38,980 bases of DNA, taken from positions 1 to 38,980 of the forward strand of contig NZ_DUOE01000109.1 of NCBI RefSeq assembly GCF_012838985.1. The letters run 5' to 3'. The notes under the pieces were generated by a model, which made no database searches, was not told where the DNA came from, and worked only from the letters and a program-made list of their open reading frames with translations. The DNA comes from Corynebacterium sp. (GTDB lineage: Bacteria > Actinomycetota > Actinomycetes > Mycobacteriales > Mycobacteriaceae). Of the stretch, positions 31,760-37,715 are shown one piece after another. Every line of letters starts with the position of its first letter. Position 1 is the stretch's first letter. The position numbers were made by a program, and so were the translations under genes.

Positions 31760-32977
31760 TTAGAGGACGACGGTGAGGAAGATGAGCAGGGCGGGCAGGG
31801 CCAGGAACACGCCCAGCACCCAGCCGACGATGTAGAGCTTGTTGTCCGCTCCCAGGCGGGCCAGGGTGGTGGCCCCCAGGACGGGGATGTTGCGCAGGAA
31901 AGGCAGCCCGTAGATGAGGAGCGTGGCGAAGAGGTTGAACAGCAGGTGCACCAGGGCCGCCTGCAGGGCCAGCTCCGCCTCCACGCCGGTGAAGGCGAAG
32001 GCGGCGATGAGCGCGGTGATGGTGGTGCCGATGTTCGCACCGAGGGTGAAGGGGTAGACCTGGCGCAGCGAGAAGGTGCCTGATCCGGCCAGCGGCACCA
32101 TGAGGGACGTCGTGGTGGAGGAGGACTGCACCATCACCGTGATGAGGGTGCCGGAGAGGATGCCCGACAGGGGGCCCCGGCCGATGGCGTTGTGCAGGAC
32201 CTGCTTCGCCTTACCCACCATGACCACCTTGAGCAGCACACCGATGAAGTTGATCACGGCGAGGATGAGGCCGATTCCGATGGCGATGAGCGCGATGCCG
32301 CCCCAGGGGGCCGGGAGGACGCCGCCGAGGAGCCCGATGAGATCGGCCAGGGGGTCGGTGACGGTGGTGACCGCCGTGCCGATGCCGGCGAAGACGGTCG
32401 CGAACAGACCGCCGTCAGAGCCCGCCAGCTGATCGGAGAAGAAGCCGGACACCCGGTCGAGGACCCCGAACATCATCTCCAGCGGCAGGAAGATGACCAC
32501 GGCCAGCAGGTTGAAGAAGTCATGCACCGACGCGGCGGCGAAGGCCCGGCGGAAATCCTCCTTCTGCCGGACCATGCCGAGGGACACCAGCGTGGACGTC
32601 AGCGTCGTGCCGATGTTGGCGCCCATGAGCATGGGGATCGCCGTGGCCATGGGCAGACCGCCGGCCACGAGTCCCACGGTGATGGAGGTGACCGTCGAGG
32701 AGGACTGGATGAGCGCTGTGGCGAGCACGCCGATCATCAGCGCGATGAGGGGGTTGGAGGCGAAGGCGAAGAGCTCCTCCGCCTGTCCCCGGGTGGCCAG
32801 CTTGAAGCCGTCACCGATGACGCTGACGGCGGTGATGAGCAGGTAGATGCCGACGGCGACGGCGACCCAGTTCGCTGCGTCGAGAGCCCGGCCTCCGAGG
32901 CCGAACCGTTCCAGGGGACTGCGCGCCGGTTCCGGACGGGACTCGACAGCGACATCCGCCATGGTGGGCGTGGACAT
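31760..32977 (-). CDS. Na/Pi cotransporter family protein, copy 2
   Basis: Predicted 405 residues from the ATG at 32977 (AGGAGAA upstream), not the track start at 33016. Motifs are LIQSSSTVTSITVG and VQSSSTTTSLMVP, GANIGTTLTSTL and GANIGTTITALI, as in copy 1. The N-terminal 35 residues differ, and the C-terminal half has more changes (e.g. PAPWGGIALIAIGIGLI). Start of an operon with the 73-residue protein and the PstS-like lipoprotein. The leader contains a GGGCC/GGCCC hairpin (33010-33024). A terminator for the tRNA lies just upstream. Confidence 0.9.
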   Translation of the reverse strand: MSTPTMADVAVESRPEPARSPLERFGLGGRALDAANWVAVAVGIYLLITAVSVIGDGFKLATRGQAEELFAFASNPLIALMIGVLATALIQSSSTVTSITVGLVAGGLPMATAIPMLMGANIGTTLTSTLVSLGMVRQKEDFRRAFAAASVHDFFNLLAVVIFLPLEMMFGVLDRVSGFFSDQLAGSDGGLFATVFAGIGTAVTTVTDPLADLIGLLGGVLPAPWGGIALIAIGIGLILAVINFIGVLLKVVMVGKAKQVLHNAIGRGPLSGILSGTLITVMVQSSSTTTSLMVPLAGSGTFSLRQVYPFTLGANIGTTITALIAAFAFTGVEAELALQAALVHLLFNLFATLLIYGLPFLRNIPVLGATTLARLGADNKLYIVGWVLGVFLALPALLIFLTVVL

Positions 32978-33009
32978 GTCTCTTCTCCTAGGGATGCTGT
33001 GGTGCTTGT

Positions 33010-33024
33010 GGGCCACACCGGCCC
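33010..33024 (-). promoter_or_regulatory. Leader hairpin of Na/Pi copy 2 (GGGCC-5-GGCCC)
   Basis: A 5-bp perfect stem with a 5-base loop in the leader between the probable promoter (TAGGGT-like hexamer near 33040) and the copy 2 start. A similar stem occurs before copy 1. Confidence 0.35.
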
Positions 33025-33066
33025 GTCGTGAAGCGTCCTCACCCTAGGTATCTGAGGTGACAAAGC

Positions 33067-33107
33067 CTTTGCCCCCTGGTGAACCGGTGGTTGACCAGGG
33101 GGCAAAG
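33067..33107. terminator. Strong stem-loop terminator (14-bp perfect arms)
   Basis: CTTTGCCCCCTGGT and its exact reverse complement are separated by 13 bases. It starts 13 bases past the 3' end of the tRNA on the minus strand, so it most likely ends the tRNA transcript and insulates the Na/Pi operon. Neither side has a long T-tract, as is common for actinobacterial stem-loops. Confidence 0.85.
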
Positions 33108-33119
33108 TTGCGTGAACAG

Positions 33120-33193
33120 TGCCCCCGGTGGGACTCGAACCCACACTGTGCGGGTTTTGAATCCGCTGCCTCTGCCAATTGGGCTACGAGGGC
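33120..33193 (-). tRNA. tRNA-Leu (anticodon CAA)
   Basis: 74 bases on the minus strand. A 7-bp acceptor stem GCCCTCG/CGGGGGC with one G-U, a D-arm with GG in the loop, anticodon loop TTCAAAA with CAA, and T-arm GTGGG-TTCGAGT-CCCAC are seen. The discriminator is A; CCA is not encoded. The anticodon stem has an A-C mismatch at its loop end. The variable loop is only five bases, whereas leucine tRNAs normally have a long variable arm. A tRNA-Leu(CAA) near polA is, to my knowledge, shared with other actinobacteria. Confidence 0.88.
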
Positions 33194-33203
33194 ATGTCAG
33201 AAC

Positions 33204-33209
33204 AGTTTA
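33204..33209 (-). promoter_or_regulatory. Putative -10 of the tRNA gene (TAAACT)
   Basis: The minus-strand TAAACT is ten bases before the tRNA 5' end, placing transcription start about three to four bases upstream of the mature end. Confidence 0.5.
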
Positions 33210-33243
33210 ATCCACACGCGCCCGCCCGGGGAATCGGGCTGGC

Positions 33244-33249
33244 TACACT
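33244..33249 (+). promoter_or_regulatory. Putative leaderless -10 of polA (TACACT)
   Basis: TACACT eight bases before the polA GTG at 33258; no Shine-Dalgarno is present. Confidence 0.5.
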
Positions 33250-33257
33250 GGGACAGC

Positions 33258-35903
33258 GTGACTGAGAACAACCGCCTGCTGCTCATCGACGGCCACTCCA
33301 TGGCGTTCCGTGCCTTCTACGCCCTCCCCGCCGAGAACTTCTCGACGACCGGGGGCCAGCACACCAACGCCGTCTACGGCTTCCTCTCCATGCTGGCGAA
33401 CATTCTCGCCGAGGAACAGCCGGGCCACGTCGCCGTCGCCTTCGACGTGGGCCGCAAGACCTTCCGCACCGAGATGTTCCCGGAGTACAAGGCCCAGCGC
33501 GAGGCCTCCCCGCCGGAGTTCAAGGGTCAGGTGGACATCCTCCAGGAGGTGCTGGAGACACTCGGCATCCAGACGCTGAGCATGGAGAACTACGAGGCCG
33601 ACGACATCCTCGCCACGCTCGCCACCGCAGCCGAGCCCCTCGGCTACGAGACGCTCATCATCACCGGTGACCGTGACTACCTCCAGCTGGTCAACGACAA
33701 CGTCACCGTGCTCTACCCGATGCGCGGCGTGTCCAACCTGCACCGCTTCACGCCGGCGGCCGTGGAGGAGAAGTACGGCCTCACCCCGCAGCAGTACCCG
33801 GACTTCGCGGCCCTGCGCGGCGACCCGTCCGACAACCTGCCCAACATCCCGGGTGTCGGCGAGAAGACCGCCACCAAGTGGATCCAGCAGTACGGCACCC
33901 TCGCCAACCTCCTCGACCACGCCGATGAGATCCGCGGCAAGGTCGGCGACAACCTCCGGGAGCGGCTCGACCAGGTGAAGCTCAACCGCGAGCTCACCCA
34001 CATGCTCACCGACATGGAGCTGCCCGTCGGCCCTGATCAGCTGACGCTGCGTCCGGCGGACGTCGCGAAGGTCGCCGCCCGTTTCGACGACCTCCAGTTC
34101 GGCGCCAACCTCCGGGAGCGCGTGCTGGCCGCCGTCCCCACCGAGGGCACCGTCGAGGAGACCGCCCGGGAGCTTGTCGACGTCACCGTGGACACCGCAC
34201 CCCTCGCCGAGTGGCTGCCCGCCCGCGCCGGGCAGGGGCTGGCGATGTACGTGGTCGGTGACGGTTCCCCGAACCAGGGTGACGTGTCGGCGGTGGCGAT
34301 CATCGACACGGAACGGCACGCCGTGAGCGCCGAGATGGCTGATCTCTCCCCGGCCGATGAGAAGGCCCTGGCCACGTGGCTGGCGTCGGAGGACCCGAAG
34401 TACCTGCATGAGTCGAAGGCGGCGTTCCACATGTTCGCCGGCCGCGGCATGCCGCTGGAGGGCGTGGTCCACGACACCGCCATCGCCGCCTACCTCCTGC
34501 GCCCGGGCCAGCGCACCTACGAGCTCAAGGACATCTACCAGCGGCACCTGCAGCGTCAGCTCGCGGAGCCGGAGGACCAGCTCTCCCTGCTGGGGGACAC
34601 CTCCCTGGTGGACTCCGCGGCCGCGGTGCTCGAGCTCGCCGAGGAACTGACCGTCCAGCTGCAGGAGATCTCCGCCTACGAGCTCTACCGCGACCTGGAG
34701 ATCCCGCTCGCCCGGATCCTCGCCCGGATGGAGGCGACGGGCATCGCGGTGGACGTCGGGACGCTCGAGGAGCAGCTGGCGACCTTCCTCGACCAGGTGA
34801 AGGAGGAGGAGGCCGCCGCCCGCGAGCTGGCCGGTGACCCCTCCCTCAACCTGTCGAGCCCGAAGCAGCTGCAGGTCGTCCTCTTCGAGACCTTCGGCAT
34901 GCCCAAGACGAAGAAGACCAAGACCGGTTACTCCACGGCCGCCGCCGAGATCGAGGGCCTGGCCGCGAAGAACCCGCACCCCTTCCTCGACCACCTGCTC
35001 GCGCACCGCGAGTACCAGAAGATGAAGACCACGCTGGAGGGCCTGATCAAGACGGTGCAGCCGGACGGCCGCATCCACACCACCTTCAACCAGACGGTCG
35101 CGTCCACCGGCCGCCTCAGCTCCACCGAGCCGAACCTGCAGAACATCCCGGTGCGTACGCCGGCGGGCCGCAAGATCCGCTCCGCCTTCGTCGTCGGGGA
35201 GGGCTACGAGTGCCTGCTCACCGCCGACTACTCGCAGATCGAAATGCGCGTCATGGCGCACCTGTCGCAGGACCCCGGCCTCATCGACGCCTATCAGCAG
35301 GGCGAGGACCTGCACAATTACGTCGGCTCCCGGGTGTTCGAGGTGCCGATCGACGAGGTCACCCCCGAGCTGCGCCGCCGCGTCAAGGCCATGTCCTACG
35401 GACTGGTCTACGGCCTGTCCGCCTTCGGCCTCGGCCAGCAGCTGAGGATCCCCGCCGGGGAGGCGAAGGGCATCATGGACAACTACTTCGAGCGCTTCGG
35501 TGGCGTGAAGCGCTACCTCGCCGAGGTCGTGGAGCAGGCCCGCAAGGACGGTTACACCTCCACGCTCTTCGGTCGCCGCCGCTACCTGCCGGAGCTCAAC
35601 TCCGACAACCGCGTCGCCCGTGAGAACGCCGAGCGTGCCGCACTCAACGCGCCGATCCAGGGCACGGCCGCGGACATCATCAAGGTCGCCATGATCCGCA
35701 TCGACGGCGTGCTCCGCGACTCCGACCTGCGGTCCCGCGTCCTCCTCCAGGTCCACGATGAGCTCGTCGTGGAGATCGCCCCGGGCGAGCTCGACGAGGT
35801 CCGCGGCATCATCGAGCGGGAGATGGACTCCGCCATCTCCCTGCGCGTCCCGCTGGAGGTCTCCGCCGGTTCAGGAGCCGACTGGGACGAGGCCGCCCAC
35901 TAG
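33258..35903 (+). CDS. polA: DNA polymerase I
   Basis: Predicted 881 residues from the GTG at 33258 (the track's 33057 start runs through the tRNA and terminator). The N-terminal 5'-nuclease (about 1-290) has LLLIDGHSMAFRAFYAL, NYEADDILATLA, TGDRDYLQLV and GVGEKTATKWI. The middle 3'-5' exonuclease-like domain lacks the DxE pair expected for proofreading. The polymerase has motif A TADYSQIEMRVMAHLS, motif B RRRVKAMSYGLVYG and motif C LQVHDELVVEI. The motif B position that is Phe762 in E. coli is Tyr here (about residue 714). It functions in gap filling and repair. Its TAG overlaps the opposing SRPBCC stop in CTAG. Confidence 0.97.
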   Translation: MTENNRLLLIDGHSMAFRAFYALPAENFSTTGGQHTNAVYGFLSMLANILAEEQPGHVAVAFDVGRKTFRTEMFPEYKAQREASPPEFKGQVDILQEVLETLGIQTLSMENYEADDILATLATAAEPLGYETLIITGDRDYLQLVNDNVTVLYPMRGVSNLHRFTPAAVEEKYGLTPQQYPDFAALRGDPSDNLPNIPGVGEKTATKWIQQYGTLANLLDHADEIRGKVGDNLRERLDQVKLNRELTHMLTDMELPVGPDQLTLRPADVAKVAARFDDLQFGANLRERVLAAVPTEGTVEETARELVDVTVDTAPLAEWLPARAGQGLAMYVVGDGSPNQGDVSAVAIIDTERHAVSAEMADLSPADEKALATWLASEDPKYLHESKAAFHMFAGRGMPLEGVVHDTAIAAYLLRPGQRTYELKDIYQRHLQRQLAEPEDQLSLLGDTSLVDSAAAVLELAEELTVQLQEISAYELYRDLEIPLARILARMEATGIAVDVGTLEEQLATFLDQVKEEEAAARELAGDPSLNLSSPKQLQVVLFETFGMPKTKKTKTGYSTAAAEIEGLAAKNPHPFLDHLLAHREYQKMKTTLEGLIKTVQPDGRIHTTFNQTVASTGRLSSTEPNLQNIPVRTPAGRKIRSAFVVGEGYECLLTADYSQIEMRVMAHLSQDPGLIDAYQQGEDLHNYVGSRVFEVPIDEVTPELRRRVKAMSYGLVYGLSAFGLGQQLRIPAGEAKGIMDNYFERFGGVKRYLAEVVEQARKDGYTSTLFGRRRYLPELNSDNRVARENAERAALNAPIQGTAADIIKVAMIRIDGVLRDSDLRSRVLLQVHDELVVEIAPGELDEVRGIIEREMDSAISLRVPLEVSAGSGADWDEAAH

Positions 35904-36337
35904 CTGTTCCGGGGCAGCAGGCCGGAGTAGTAGGTGCGCAACGCCGCCGGATCGGAGGTGACCCCCTCCAGCTCGTCGAGGATGAGGTGCCAGCCGAGGG
36001 CGTAGTCCACGGCCTCCTCGCCGAGCAGTCCCTGGTGGGTGAGGCGGAGGTTGCCCTCGCCGACCTTCCAAGTGACGTAGGACTCCGGCAGTCCCGGCCA
36101 GTTCCACGTGTGGACCAGCGCCCGCGGCGGATCGGAGTGCGTCACCTCACCGGTGGCGGCACCCTCCGCGCCGAAGTCGTAGGTGACCCGGTCGGCGTCG
36201 ACACGCGCGGTCGTGGTCACCGCCTCCCAGAGTTCCTGCACGGAGCCGTGGAGTGTGCGGTCGAAACGGATGACGCCCTCCGAGATCGAGCCGGCGCCGG
36301 CCGGGGTGATGTCGGGGCTGAGATTCTGCCTGCTCAC
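35900..36337 (-). CDS. SRPBCC (AHSA1-like) domain protein
   Basis: Predicted 145 residues from the GTG at 36337, which overlaps the DUF326 stop by four bases (GTGA); the 246-residue track ORF is antisense in its upstream half. START/SRPBCC hallmarks are IRFDRTLHGSVQELWEAVTT, then GEVTHSDPPRALVHTW and LRLTHQG. The family block that normally follows the first helix (the LARWF-type segment) seems to be missing, going straight to VTYDFG. It is co-expressed with the Cys-rich DUF326 gene. The stop codon shares CTAG with polA. The function is unknown. Confidence 0.78.
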   Translation of the reverse strand: MSRQNLSPDITPAGAGSISEGVIRFDRTLHGSVQELWEAVTTTARVDADRVTYDFGAEGAATGEVTHSDPPRALVHTWNWPGLPESYVTWKVGEGNLRLTHQGLLGEEAVDYALGWHLILDELEGVTSDPAALRTYYSGLLPRNS

Positions 36338-36732
36338 AGGGACTCCAGGAGGTCGGAGCACGCCTGCTCGCAGCGGCGGCACGCCTCCGCGCACACGCGG
36401 CAGTGCCCGTGGTGGTGGGCGTGGGCCTCGCACTCCTCCGCGCAGGCGGCGCAGGCGACGCGGCAGGCCTCCAGCTGGGCCCGCAGGATCTCCACGGGGG
36501 TGCCCGGACGGGAGAGGACGGTCGCCGTGGCGGCGCAGATGTCCGCGCAGGCCAGGTCGGTGCGGATGCAGTCCCGCAGCTCGGCGACCGAGTGCTCGGC
36601 GAGGCAGGCGTCGGCGCACGTGGTGCATGCCTGGAGGCATTCAAGGCATGCCTCGATGGCGGCCGCGAGCTTCTGCTTGTCGACGCCCCCGAGATCCGGG
36701 TGTGCATCAATCATGTCGGTGGTGGTGGACAT
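36334..36732 (-). CDS. Cys-rich four-helix bundle protein (DUF326, copper-storage-like)
   Basis: Predicted 132 residues with 17 cysteines, most in CxxC or CxxxC spacing on amphipathic helices (ACLECLQACTTCADAC, ACRVACAACAEEC, CRVCAEACRRC), plus a His cluster HAHHHGH. This is the layout of DUF326 / Csp-type proteins, which hold many Cu(I) ions inside a four-helix bundle. No Tat or Sec signal is seen, so it is probably cytosolic. The ATG at 36732 has AAGGAG six bases upstream. It starts a two-gene operon with the SRPBCC protein. Confidence 0.85.
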   Translation of the reverse strand: MSTTTDMIDAHPDLGGVDKQKLAAAIEACLECLQACTTCADACLAEHSVAELRDCIRTDLACADICAATATVLSRPGTPVEILRAQLEACRVACAACAEECEAHAHHHGHCRVCAEACRRCEQACSDLLESL

Positions 36733-36756
36733 GGAGTTCTCCTTGCCTGATGGCTG

Positions 36757-36776
36757 GTGTGGTGTGCGCCACACTA
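36757..36776 (-). promoter_or_regulatory. Promoter/operator of the DUF326 operon: TAGTGT -10 and GTGTGG/CCACAC inverted repeat
   Basis: GTGTGG and CCACAC (36757-36762 and 36769-36774) form a perfect 6-bp inverted repeat with a six-base spacer. The minus-strand TAGTGT (36771-36776) overlaps it and could be the -10; its TAG is also the stop of the upstream methyltransferase gene. A metal-responsive regulator would be a natural guess but none is identified. Confidence 0.5.
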
Positions 36777-37523
36777 CCGTTTCCCGGCCACGAAGATCGC
36801 CGAGCCGGGGAAGATCCGGCCACGCTCCGGCGACCACTGGCCCCAGGTCTGGGTGAGGTGTTCCGGCCACTCGGGTTCCAGCAGGTCGCTGAGGTGGAAG
36901 CCGGCGTCGTGCAGGGCGCGCACCCAGTCGCCGAGGGTGCGGTGGAACTCGGCGTAGATGATGGTGCCGTCCTCGGTGGTCTCCGTGTACTCGCGCTCGA
37001 AGTAACTGATCTGCGCCTCGAAGGCCGTCGGATCGTCCGGGAAGATCCACCGCATGGGGTGATTGACCGAGAACACCAGGCGGCCGCCGGGGCGGAGGAC
37101 CCGGGCGACGTCGGCAAGCACCGCGGTGACGTCGGGCACGAAGGGCAGCGCACCGAAGGCGGAGAACGCGACGTCGAAGGAGGCGTCGCGGTAGGGGAGC
37201 GCCTGCGCGTCGGCCTGGACGAGGGGGACCGTGCCGTCGGCGCGGGAGAGCATGCCGCGGGAGAGGTCGAAACCGGTGACGAAGCCGACGCCGTCGGCCT
37301 GCAGCCAGGCCGCGCACGGTGCGGAGCCGCAGCCGATCTCGAGGACGGCGGCGTCCGTGACGTCGCCGAGGAGGCGGGCCTCGGATTCGGCGAGCATCTC
37401 CGGGCACCAGTGGAATCCGTCGAGGTAGGAGGCGTGGCGCTCGTGGTAGTCGGCAGCGTCAAGGTCCCACCAGAACCGGTTGGCGGAGGCGGCCTGTGAG
37501 GCGGTTGTTTCTGGTGTGGTCAC
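36774..37523 (-). CDS. Class I SAM-dependent methyltransferase
   Basis: Predicted 249 residues from the GTG at 37523 (GGAAGGAAAA site upstream; the 301-residue track ORF includes the promoter region). Motifs are ASANRFWWDLDAADYHERHASYL, SAM-binding VLEIGCGSAPCAAWL, GFDLSRGML, VQADAQALPYRDASFDVAFSAFGALPFV and VARVLRPGGRLVFSVNHPMRWIF. It is a UbiE/Methyltransf_11-like enzyme that methylates an unknown small molecule. The stop overlaps the -10 of the DUF326 gene. Upstream it is divergent from rpsA. Confidence 0.88.
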   Translation of the reverse strand: MTTPETTASQAASANRFWWDLDAADYHERHASYLDGFHWCPEMLAESEARLLGDVTDAAVLEIGCGSAPCAAWLQADGVGFVTGFDLSRGMLSRADGTVPLVQADAQALPYRDASFDVAFSAFGALPFVPDVTAVLADVARVLRPGGRLVFSVNHPMRWIFPDDPTAFEAQISYFEREYTETTEDGTIIYAEFHRTLGDWVRALHDAGFHLSDLLEPEWPEHLTQTWGQWSPERGRIFPGSAIFVAGKR

Positions 37524-37615
37524 GGCGTGATTTTCCTTCCGGGGGCATTTGCCCTTGGCGTGGCTGGGTACTAGTGTGTTATGGGCGTGTCTGTGTCTTG
37601 TGGTGCGGTGGGCTG

Positions 37616-37641
37616 TAATAGGAGGGTCCGCGCATGCGCGG
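37616..37641 (+). promoter_or_regulatory. rpsA leader: candidate -10 (TAATAG) and 14-bp palindrome CCGCGCATGCGCGG
   Basis: The 192-base gap before rpsA has TAATAG (about 37616-37621) preceded by TG, a candidate extended -10. It is followed by a perfect palindrome CCGCGCATGCGCGG (37628-37641) at the start of a leader of about 85 bases. The stem could affect rpsA translation. The minus-strand side also has a GGGCA-TT-TGCCC hairpin (37543-37554) in the methyltransferase leader. Confidence 0.45.
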
Positions 37642-37715
37642 GGTGAGATCGGATTTCCGAGAGACACGTTCCTGTCCACTTTCTATCTCCTATCCAACCC
37701 GGAGCAACTGAACAC

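Noticed and set aside
29182-32977. Na/Pi copies as insertion-sequence-borne repeats
   Set aside because: The repeated parts are the coding sequences themselves, with different N-termini and leaders and no terminal inverted repeats or transposase; this is gene duplication.
33120-33193. tRNA as attachment site of an integrated element carrying the oxidoreductase and Na/Pi genes
   Set aside because: No integrase, no second copy of the tRNA 3' end in the window and no composition change visible; the idea remains unsupported.
33243-35756. 837-residue minus-strand ORF opposite polA
   Set aside because: Exactly mirrors polA coding sequence; low-complexity Val/Leu/Gly/Glu composition.
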